Assembly (NCBI RefSeq): GCF_017433805.1
Contig: NZ_JAFRGN010000014.1
Location: forward strand, 1 to 39,004
Direction: 5' to 3'
Source of the DNA: Butyrivibrio sp.
GTDB lineage: Bacteria; Bacillota; Clostridia; Lachnospirales; Lachnospiraceae
Length of the DNA stretch: 39,004 nucleotides
This document shows positions 32,572-39,004 of the stretch, piece after piece. A model generated the notes under the pieces. That model was not told the DNA's origin. It saw only the letters and a list, made by a program, of their open reading frames with translations, and searched no databases. How positions within the stretch are numbered: position 1 is the first letter of the stretch; every line of letters starts with the position of its first letter. The position numbers and the translations under genes are program-made.

Positions 32572-33015
32572 TTATTTAAATAATTCAGATGATAAATGCA
32601 CAGCGGCTTTTGCAAGGGCTGCTGTGCTATTTATTACTATAATCGGAACATTGATGAGCATTTCCTCTGTCATTATTTCTTTTACCGGAACATCATTATC
32701 CCATATTTCATTATCGCCAGCTGCAATGCCATTATTCGTGTCAACTTTGCCAGGGACACTTACGCATATGCTGATCAGATTGCTCCTGCACTTGTCTGGA
32801 AGCCTCTGGAAAAGTCCCAGTGTTTCCTGACTGATGTCGTGTAAAAAGAGCTGTGGCTTTAATTTACTCTGTGTCTTGAACTCTCTGGAACAGGGAATAT
32901 CCTGAGAATCAGATACCACTTCTCCTTTGTGATTACAGATGGCAATTGTGGTCTTTGTTGCTTCGATGCTGATGACACAGACGAGAGCCTGCGCGAGATC
33001 TTTACCTTTTTTCAT
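32572..33015 (-). CDS. Half-length ROK-like protein
   Basis: 147 residues from ATG 33015 (GGGGGG ribosome-binding site). It resembles only the N-terminal lobe of ROK sugar kinases/repressors: CVISIEATKTTIAI corresponds to the phosphate-1 region, CVSVPGKVDTNNGIAAG to the usual VPG(L/I)VD..G motif and VPIIVINSTAALAKAA to the position of ENDANAAALAE, with the conserved Asn-Asp pair changed. The catalytic EXGH and zinc CxCGxxGC motifs of the second half are absent. It ends 2 nt from the convergent EAL gene. It may be a truncated remnant or a free-standing sensing lobe. Confidence 0.65.
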   Translation of the reverse strand: MKKGKDLAQALVCVISIEATKTTIAICNHKGEVVSDSQDIPCSREFKTQSKLKPQLFLHDISQETLGLFQRLPDKCRSNLISICVSVPGKVDTNNGIAAGDNEIWDNDVPVKEIMTEEMLINVPIIVINSTAALAKAAVHLSSELFK

Positions 33016-33162
33016 GATGTTTCCCCCCAAACCTTTTATAAGCGACTATGATTACTAATGCTTGCCATTACGCCAATCCTTCCCCAAAGATTGACGACAA
33101 TCAAGAAGATATCTAGATGTATTATAGCATATAATTAATTTAGCTAAAGTACTATAAAGGCA

Positions 33163-33191
33163 TTGAAATAAATAAACTAGAGTGTTAAAAT
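33163..33191 (+). promoter_or_regulatory. ptb-buk promoter
   Basis: TTGAAA (33163-33168), 17-nt spacer, TAAAAT (33186-33191). It is followed by a leader of about 50 nt and GGAGG before ptb. Confidence 0.65.
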
Positions 33192-33247
33192 TTTGTCATA
33201 CGGCGAATTATTCAGAAAATGAATATCATAAATGGAGGTTTTTGAAC

Positions 33248-34165
33248 ATGAGTAAGAACTTTGATGATATTCTGGCTAAGCTTAAGACAGCTAGTACCAA
33301 GAAAATGTCTGTAGCTGTAGCTCAGGATACACACGTACTTGAGGCAGTTAAGATTGCTAAGGAGAGAGGAATCGTTGATTCTATTCTCGTAGGCGATAAG
33401 GAGCAGATCGAGGAGAAGGCTAAAGAGGTTGGGATGAACCTTGCTGATTTCGAGATCATTGATGTTAAGGATACAGTTGAGGCAGCACGCATGGCAGTTT
33501 CACTTGTACATGATGGCAAGGCTGATATCTATATGAAGGGAGCCCTTGAGTCCAAAGATTTCCTTAAGAGCGTTCTTGATAAAGAGGTTGGACTTCGTAC
33601 AGGCCGTCCACTTTCTCATGTTTGCGTATTCGAGATTCCTGGCATTGATCGTCTCTTATTCCTTACAGACGTTGCTTTCATGCCATATCCAACACTTGAA
33701 GACAAGAAGGTTATTATTGAATATACAGTAGACGTAGCAAGAGCTTGCGGCGTTGATTGCCCTAAGGTTGCTCCACTTGCAGCTGTTGAGGTAGTTAACC
33801 CTAAGATGCCTGTTACTGTTGAGGCAGCAGAGCTCACACGTATGAACGAAGAGGGCGAGATCAAGAATTGTATCGTTGATGGACCTCTTTCTATGGACCT
33901 TGCTATTGATCCTGAGGCTGCCAAGCACAAGGCTGGTGCTCTTGATCGTAAGATTGTTGGTGATGCAGATATCCTTCTGTTCCCTGACATCCACGCTGGA
34001 AACCTTACATACAAGACTATCGTAAGACTTGCAACTGTTAAGAATGGTAACATCCTCACAGGAACAAAGGCTCCAGTTATCCTCACATCAAGATCAGATT
34101 CAGTTGAGGTTAAGGTTAACAGTATTGCTCTCGCAGCAGTTGTAGCAGCTAACAACGAGAATTGA
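33248..34165 (+). CDS. ptb: Phosphate butyryltransferase
   Basis: 305 residues from ATG 33248 (GGAGG at 33235-33239). It converts butyryl-CoA and phosphate to butyryl phosphate. Features of the phosphate acyl/butyryltransferase family are [47 protein letters not shown] and the late [19 protein letters not shown]. It is followed 22 nt later by butyrate kinase, the standard pair for making butyrate and ATP. Codon use is strongly biased, consistent with high expression. A phosphotransacetylase role is less likely given the next gene. Confidence 0.95.
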   Translation: MSKNFDDILAKLKTASTKKMSVAVAQDTHVLEAVKIAKERGIVDSILVGDKEQIEEKAKEVGMNLADFEIIDVKDTVEAARMAVSLVHDGKADIYMKGALESKDFLKSVLDKEVGLRTGRPLSHVCVFEIPGIDRLLFLTDVAFMPYPTLEDKKVIIEYTVDVARACGVDCPKVAPLAAVEVVNPKMPVTVEAAELTRMNEEGEIKNCIVDGPLSMDLAIDPEAAKHKAGALDRKIVGDADILLFPDIHAGNLTYKTIVRLATVKNGNILTGTKAPVILTSRSDSVEVKVNSIALAAVVAANNEN

Positions 34166-34187
34166 TTGGTTAATAAGGAGATTAGTC

Positions 34188-35252
34188 ATGATAAAGAGCT
34201 TAATAATTAATCCAGGTTCTACATCTACTAAGGTTGGTATTTTCGAAGACGAGACTCTTGTTAAAGAGGAAACTCTTCGTCACAGCACAGAAGAGATTGA
34301 GTCCTATGCATCAATCATTGATCAGAAGGATTTCCGTAAGAATATTATTCTTGATTTCCTCAAAAAAGAGAGTATCGACATTAAGTCTTTTAACGTAATC
34401 GTAGGAAGAGGCGGACTTCTTCGTCCTATTCCAGGTGGTACATATGAGTGTACAGATGCACTTCTTGAGGACCTTAGAAAGGGCGTTCAGGGACAGCATG
34501 CATCTAACCTCGGTGGTATCCTTGCAAGAGAGATCGGTGATGAGATCGGTGTTCCTTCATACATCGTTGACCCTGTAGTAGTTGACGAGATGGAGCCAGT
34601 TGCTCGTATTTCAGGTGTTCCTGAGATCGAGAGAGTATCAATTGACCATCCTCTTAATCAGAAGGCTGTTGCCCGCAGATATGCTAAGGAAATTGGCAAA
34701 AAGTATGACGAGATCAGCGTGATCGTTGTTCACATGGGCGGTGGTACATCAACAGGCGTTCACAAGAACGGCAAGATGGTTGACGTATACGCAGCACTTA
34801 ATGGTGACGGTGCATTCTCACCAGAGAGAGCAAACGGTATTCCAGCTAAGGCTCTTGTAGATATGTGCTTCTCAGGTAAGTATACATACGACGAGATGAA
34901 AAAGAAGATCGTTGGTTACGGCGGACTTAATGCATACCTTGGAACTAACGACATGAGAGAAGTTAACAAGATGTGCGAGGAAGGCAACGAGAAGGCAATC
35001 CTTGTTCGTGACGCTTTTGTATACCAGATCTGCAAGAACATCGGCGCTTGCGCTACAGTTCTCAAGGGTAAGGTTGATCAGATCATCCTTACTGGTGGTA
35101 TCGCTTATGGTCAGGTTATTACAGACGCTATCAAGGAGCGTGTTGACTGGATCTGCCCAGTTACTGTATATCCTGGAGAAGATGAGCTTCTCGCTCTTGC
35201 ACAGGGTGCTATCCGTGTTCTTAACGGCGAAGAGAAGGCTCAGCAGTACTAA
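34188..35252 (+). CDS. buk: Butyrate kinase
   Basis: 354 residues, ribosome-binding site AAGGAGA. ASKHA-fold acid kinase: [16 protein letters not shown] at 7-22 is the first phosphate loop, [18 protein letters not shown] at 71-88 the butyrate-kinase motif, then [20 protein letters not shown] and [14 protein letters not shown]. It converts butyryl phosphate plus ADP to butyrate and ATP, the last step of butyrate fermentation. A terminator at 35278 closes the ptb-buk operon and isolates it from the downstream cluster. Confidence 0.96.
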   Translation: MIKSLIINPGSTSTKVGIFEDETLVKEETLRHSTEEIESYASIIDQKDFRKNIILDFLKKESIDIKSFNVIVGRGGLLRPIPGGTYECTDALLEDLRKGVQGQHASNLGGILAREIGDEIGVPSYIVDPVVVDEMEPVARISGVPEIERVSIDHPLNQKAVARRYAKEIGKKYDEISVIVVHMGGGTSTGVHKNGKMVDVYAALNGDGAFSPERANGIPAKALVDMCFSGKYTYDEMKKKIVGYGGLNAYLGTNDMREVNKMCEEGNEKAILVRDAFVYQICKNIGACATVLKGKVDQIILTGGIAYGQVITDAIKERVDWICPVTVYPGEDELLALAQGAIRVLNGEEKAQQY

Positions 35253-35277
35253 TTTCAAATAGAATAATTATTAGCTC

Positions 35278-35312
35278 AAAGCCCTTGATTTCAGTATGAT
35301 CAGGGGCTTTTT
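35278..35312 (+). terminator. Rho-independent terminator of ptb-buk
   Basis: AAAGCCCTTGAT (35278-35289) pairs with ATCAGGGGCTTT (35299-35310) through one T-G pair, then more T. A TATAAT at 35317-35322 just beyond is a candidate -10 for the next gene. Confidence 0.85.
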
Positions 35313-35377
35313 GTTGTATAATAACATGATAAAGGGGCCAAAAGTCTAAATGATGCTAATCATGGAGCAATTCGTAT

Positions 35378-36952
35378 ATGAACACATTTGAGAGACTTGA
35401 TTTAATTATTGATAAAGGGACTTTTGTTCCTTATGAAGATGATATCGATAGCGGCAGGGTATATGTTGATGAGGCATATCAGGCCAAGATTGAGCGCCAC
35501 CGGGCGAGATATGGATTAAAGGAAGCTGTTCTTACAGGAAGAGCAGACATATGCGGGCATAATGTTGCGATAGGCATTATGGATGCCCGCTTTTTGCGCG
35601 CAAGTATGGGCTATTATGTCGGGGAAAAGATAACACGGCTTTTTGAGCATGCTACGAAAGAAAGGTTAAGTGTTATTTTGTTTTGTGCTTCGGGAGGAGC
35701 AAGAGTTCAGGAAGGGATCATATCTCTTTTGCAGATGCAGAAGACGTCTCAGGCTTGTGCAAGGCATGGAAAAGAGGGACTTTTGTACATATCGGTTCTG
35801 ACGAATCCGACTTTTGGAGGTGTTACAGCCAGTTTTGCTACCCTTGCAGATATTGTAATTGCTGAAGAAAACGCAATGATAGGCTTTGCCGGTCAGAGGG
35901 TTATAGAGCAGACAACAGGAGAAAAGCTTCCAGAGGGCTTTCAGACAGCTCATTTTCAGAAAGAACAGGGACTTGTTGATGAAGTAGTTTCTGATAAAGA
36001 TATGAAAGAGTACATAGCAAGGCTCCTGACAGCCTTTGACAGTACTAGGGGAAAGAAATCCGGAGAACCAGTGGGCGGTGCACTCAATAATTCTAATGAA
36101 GATACCATTAAAGAAGCCATCCAAGAGAATCCTCAGAAGGCTATAACTCGTACTAAGGCAGATGATGCAAAAGAGGCATGGAAGAATGTCAGGCTAGCTA
36201 GGAAGATTACAAGACCTACTACGCTTGAATACATAAATATATTGTTTGATGATTTCACACTCCTTCATGGTGACAGGATCTCCGGCGATGACACTGCAGT
36301 AGTAGGCGGAATTGGTTTTTTTAACGGGCGGCCTGTAATGGCAATAGGTCAACAGAAGGGCAAAAAAGATATCAAAGAGGCTATATACAGAAACTGGGGA
36401 ATGGTATCTCCGGCAGGGCATCACAAGGCCATGAGACTTATGAGGCTTGCAGAGAAGTTTAGGATTCCGCTGGTGTTTTTTGTGGATACTATGGGTGCTG
36501 CGTGCGGCAAGGAAGCAGAAGAAATGGGACAGGCAGATACGATAGCCAGAATGCTTGCAGTAGCATCTGAGCTTAAGACCCTTACCCTTTCTATAGTTGT
36601 TGGAGAAGCAGGAAGCGGTGGAGCACTGGCTTTTTCTGTTGCCAATGAAGTTTGGATGTTAGAGCACTCTGTTTATTCAGTCATAACACCTGAAGGGTAT
36701 GCCAGCATTGTCTGGAAAGATATTGAGAAAAAGAGTGAAGCTGCAGATGCTATGAAAATGTGTGCTTCGCAGCTATACGATAATGAAGTTATAGACAGGA
36801 TAATTCCAGAGCCAGAGCCGGTTACGGCAGATAATCTTCCCAAAATCTGCAAGCAGTTATCCAAAGAGCTTGAAAACTTTTTTGATAAATACAGTAATAA
36901 ATCTATAGAAGAAATTGTGGAGAGAAGATATGAGAGATTCAGGAGGTTCTAA
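35378..36952 (+). CDS. Fused acetyl-CoA carboxylase carboxyltransferase (AccD-AccA), zinc finger missing
   Basis: 524 residues. The first half is AccD-like from the post-zinc-finger FERLDLIIDKGTFVPYED, through FCASGGARVQEG and NPTFGGVTASFA; the usual N-terminal four-cysteine zinc ribbon is absent. A linker at about 230-265 leads to an AccA-like half: RPTTLEYINILFDDFTLLHGDR, KKDIKEAIYRNWGMVSPAGH, FVDTMGAACGKEAEE and GEAGSGGALAF. It should make malonyl-CoA with a biotin carboxylase and BCCP from elsewhere. It leads a tight operon with thioesterase, acyltransferase and AMP-ligase genes, so it is likely a cluster-dedicated malonyl-CoA supplier, not the housekeeping enzyme. A housekeeping role cannot be excluded without the genome. 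Confidence 0.9.
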   Translation: MNTFERLDLIIDKGTFVPYEDDIDSGRVYVDEAYQAKIERHRARYGLKEAVLTGRADICGHNVAIGIMDARFLRASMGYYVGEKITRLFEHATKERLSVILFCASGGARVQEGIISLLQMQKTSQACARHGKEGLLYISVLTNPTFGGVTASFATLADIVIAEENAMIGFAGQRVIEQTTGEKLPEGFQTAHFQKEQGLVDEVVSDKDMKEYIARLLTAFDSTRGKKSGEPVGGALNNSNEDTIKEAIQENPQKAITRTKADDAKEAWKNVRLARKITRPTTLEYINILFDDFTLLHGDRISGDDTAVVGGIGFFNGRPVMAIGQQKGKKDIKEAIYRNWGMVSPAGHHKAMRLMRLAEKFRIPLVFFVDTMGAACGKEAEEMGQADTIARMLAVASELKTLTLSIVVGEAGSGGALAFSVANEVWMLEHSVYSVITPEGYASIVWKDIEKKSEAADAMKMCASQLYDNEVIDRIIPEPEPVTADNLPKICKQLSKELENFFDKYSNKSIEEIVERRYERFRRF

Positions 36953-37619
36953 GAAGACAGCACTTGTCCTGGTTCCTCATGCAGGAGGAGATAAGCTTGC
37001 CTATACAAGGCTCATAAAAGGACTTTCCGGTAAGAGAGATGTCTTTTTCTATGAACTTCCAGGACATGGGACAAGGGCAGGAGAAAGCTTTGCAGAAAGC
37101 TACCAGGATATTCTGCGGGAGCTTGTTGAATTCATTAAAGATAAAACGTCAGACTATGATAGTTATATTATGTGCGGCGTGAGCATGGGAGCCTATCTGT
37201 GTGATAATGCCTACAGAAAGCTGTTATCAGGCAGTTGTAAACTGCCAAGTCACGTAATATATGCGGCAGTAGACCCATCTAAGACTTCTGGAATGCTGAG
37301 TAAAGAAGACATTATGCAAAAGAGTGCTGACCCTGAGCAACTTGGCTTAAATAACGCTTATAGCATATATCTCAAGGATATGCTTGAAAAAGATCTGGAT
37401 ATTTTTTTCAGGGAAGGCGCTGTATTTGGGACAACTCTTAAGTGTCCATTATCTTTTTTTATGGGTAGAGATGACAGACTTCTTGGAAAAGTGGACTATG
37501 ACTGGGGGCTTTTGGCACCTAAAGGATACAGGGAGTATTTATTTGAGGGACCGCATTTATTTATGACCAGTAATGCGAATGTTATAACAACCATAAACAG
37601 GATTTGTGACCATATATAA
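36930..37619 (+). CDS. Type II thioesterase (GrsT/TycF-like)
   Basis: 229 residues from ATG 36930, with GGAG 7 nt before; it overlaps the carboxyltransferase gene by 23 nt. Alpha/beta hydrolase with LVPHAGGDKLAYTRLIKGL at 14-32, FYELPGHGTRAGE, the nucleophile Ser85 in CGVSMGAYL, Asp181 in MGRDDRLL and His209 in EGPHLFM. These stand-alone thioesterases clear wrongly loaded carrier proteins in polyketide and non-ribosomal peptide assembly lines. Its presence is one of the strongest signs that a biosynthetic cluster begins here. Confidence 0.92.
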   Translation: MRDSGGSKKTALVLVPHAGGDKLAYTRLIKGLSGKRDVFFYELPGHGTRAGESFAESYQDILRELVEFIKDKTSDYDSYIMCGVSMGAYLCDNAYRKLLSGSCKLPSHVIYAAVDPSKTSGMLSKEDIMQKSADPEQLGLNNAYSIYLKDMLEKDLDIFFREGAVFGTTLKCPLSFFMGRDDRLLGKVDYDWGLLAPKGYREYLFEGPHLFMTSNANVITTINRICDHI

Positions 37620-37649
37620 CCTTATACAGGAAAATAGGAGACATAGGCT

Positions 37650-38519
37650 ATGGGTAAAAAGACGTATGTTTTTCCCGGTCAGGGAAAGAAATTTGGAAGG
37701 GCAGAAATTGAGCTCCTTAAAAGAAATGAAAGGATTGAAAAGCTTGCAGAAGACATACTGGGCTATTCAGTTATTGACAAGATAGAAAAAGAGACGGATG
37801 AGGTTAAAAAGACAGAGTTTGCTCAGCCAATCGGGTATATAACATCATTCCTGTATTATCAGGAAATGATAGCCAGAAAAGGGAAAACACCTGATTTTGT
37901 CATTGGCCACAGCCTTGGAGAGCTGGGGGCTCTGACAGCCGGCGGGTATATAGATTTTGAAAAAGGAATAGACCTTGTCAGGAAAAGAGGCCAGATAATG
38001 TCTGGTGCAGATGGCGGCGTGATGACTGCTGTTATTGGCAGAAACTATGACAGGATAATGACTGCAATTTCTGAGAATATATCAGAAGAAATTGATATTG
38101 CAAATTACAATTCACCTTTTCAGGTTGTGATTTCAGGACCCCAAAAGGCGATTGCAGAGGCAGAAGAGAAGATAGCAGCTACTGGTCTTAAAGTTGTGAG
38201 GCTAAAGGTAAGCGGGGCTTTTCATTCAAGGTATATGCAGGATTCCTGTGACAGCTTTAGAAAAGAGCTGGATAAGTTCTCTTTTGGTAAAGAAAACGAT
38301 ACTTTGGTAATGTCTTCAGTTTCTCCGGAGCTTTATCAGGAAAATGTACCTGCTATCCTGGGAAAACAAATAGTAAAACCTGTTCGCTGGATAGAGAGCA
38401 TAGAGAAACTGATCGATATGGACTGCTACGACTTTGTCCAGGTGGACGGCGGACATTCCATGATCGACATGATAGATGATATTAAATTTGCAAGAGCATT
38501 GAAAGGGAGACAGAGATGA
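37650..38519 (+). CDS. Stand-alone malonyl-CoA:ACP acyltransferase (trans-AT type)
   Basis: 289 residues, AGGAG ribosome-binding site. FabD fold: FPGQGKK at 8-14, nucleophile Ser88 in GHSLGELGALTAGG, Arg113 in the RKRGQIM segment and His192 in SGAFHSRYM. FabD-type enzymes move malonyl units onto carrier proteins. The position next to a type II thioesterase and an AMP-ligase suggests a discrete acyltransferase serving PKS modules in trans, not the fatty-acid FabD. The fatty-acid neighbours (fabH, fabK, acpP) are not seen. Its stop overlaps the next start. Confidence 0.92.
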   Translation: MGKKTYVFPGQGKKFGRAEIELLKRNERIEKLAEDILGYSVIDKIEKETDEVKKTEFAQPIGYITSFLYYQEMIARKGKTPDFVIGHSLGELGALTAGGYIDFEKGIDLVRKRGQIMSGADGGVMTAVIGRNYDRIMTAISENISEEIDIANYNSPFQVVISGPQKAIAEAEEKIAATGLKVVRLKVSGAFHSRYMQDSCDSFRKELDKFSFGKENDTLVMSSVSPELYQENVPAILGKQIVKPVRWIESIEKLIDMDCYDFVQVDGGHSMIDMIDDIKFARALKGRQR

Positions 38520-39004
38520 CGGTAAGAGAGTTACTGATAAATAGAGCAAAAGAAGATAAGCAATATAACCTGCGACTTGTGGAAAATGACATAAACATGA
38601 GCTATAGAGAACTCTTGTGTCATGCATCTGTGGTAGCAAGTAGATACGCAGATGAAGGAGTTCAAAAAGGTGACCTTATTCTGATACAGGCAGTTGAGCC
38701 GATCTATACTTTCATGGGATTTTGGGGAGCAATCCTTATAGGCGCTATACCAGCTCTTTATCCTATTGGTGCTGACATTAAGCAGCATAGTCCTGCGATT
38801 ACATCTCTTTGTAAACAGTTTGATATTAAGTACATTTATTCAGATATGATGCTTGGAGAAGCACTCTCTAAGGCAATGAAAGAGAAGATCATAATCCCTT
38901 CCGAATATGCAAGCCTTGCAGATAAAACTCCTGATTATGAAGCTTTTGAAAACATTGCCATTTCTGAAGATGATACTGCTGTACTTCAGTTTTCATCAGG
39001 CTCA
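38516..39004 (+). CDS. AMP-binding adenylating enzyme, start of a probable PKS/NRPS protein (partial)
   Basis: The frame is open from ATG 38516 (AAAGGGAGA 5 nt before, overlapping the previous stop as ATGA) to the window end, giving 163 residues without a stop. The sequence is the N-terminal part of an acyl/amino-acid AMP ligase: INMSYRELLCHASVVASRY at about 37-55, GDLILIQAVEPIYTFMGFWG, AIPALYPIG and the final TAVLQFSSGS, the beginning of core motif A3 (usually followed by TGxPKG). The order and spacing fit a fatty-acyl-AMP-ligase-type or loading-module adenylation domain better than a CoA ligase, but only the first third is in view. Confidence 0.88.
   Translation, partial: MTVRELLINRAKEDKQYNLRLVENDINMSYRELLCHASVVASRYADEGVQKGDLILIQAVEPIYTFMGFWGAILIGAIPALYPIGADIKQHSPAITSLCKQFDIKYIYSDMMLGEALSKAMKEKIIIPSEYASLADKTPDYEAFENIAISEDDTAVLQFSSGS

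Noticed and set aside
37650-38519. Housekeeping fabD of fatty-acid synthesis
   Set aside because: Not excluded, but the neighbours are a type II thioesterase and an AMP-ligase rather than fab genes, so the cluster reading is preferred.
1-39004. CRISPR arrays, tRNA or rRNA genes, insertion sequences or prophage
   Set aside because: No regularly spaced repeats, no recognisable RNA genes, and no transposase, integrase or phage structural proteins were seen.

Overview
The window looks like a chromosomal segment of an anaerobic Gram-positive Firmicute, most likely a Lachnospiraceae member close to Butyrivibrio or Pseudobutyrivibrio. This is inferred, not searched. The supporting traits are moderate-to-low GC, strong AGGAGG ribosome-binding sites, the butyrate pair ptb-buk, an intracellular GH43 plus cinnamoyl-esterase-like pair, a glnA-ANTAR operon, LL-diaminopimelate aminotransferase, a T-box leader, YesMN-type sensing and CUT1 sugar transport without a local ATPase.

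Layout. 1-2.5 kb: AT-rich, poorly conserved-looking DNA with a small reverse ORF, a coiled-coil protein of unknown role, a structured intergenic stretch and a NUDIX gene split by an in-frame TAG inside its Nudix box. 2.5-4.3 kb: a PadR repressor with two visible operators, coupled to an FtsW/RodA-like membrane protein. 4.3-8.4 kb: GNAT, GH43, esterase and PP2C genes whose boundaries each carry a short palindromic repeat (core AACCCCGTCCC). 8.5-11.2 kb: a large lipoprotein and a DUF2804 protein. 11.3-19.6 kb: a carbohydrate ABC importer (binding protein plus two permeases), then a second binding protein overlapping a histidine kinase and an AraC-type response regulator. 19.6-24.2 kb (minus strand): trpE-trpG behind a tryptophan T-box, then glnA-ANTAR from a promoter inside the end of trpG with a terminator-like leader. 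24.2-29.5 kb: dapL, a CstA-type transporter, DUF4867, a glycosyltransferase and a hotdog thioesterase. 29.5-33 kb: a large sensor-EAL protein and a half-length ROK-like protein. 33.2-35.3 kb: ptb-buk. 35.4 kb to the end: accDA fusion, type II thioesterase, discrete acyltransferase and the start of an AMP-ligase.

The last four genes are tightly packed and look like the beginning of a polyketide or hybrid PKS/NRPS cluster that continues past the window; this is the best candidate for an undescribed system. The most unusual single-gene observations are the tyrosine at the catalytic cysteine position of the anthranilate synthase glutaminase subunit, the amber codon in the Nudix box, and the glnA leader attenuator next to its presumed ANTAR regulator. 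No rRNA, tRNA, CRISPR array, insertion sequence or prophage was recognised.
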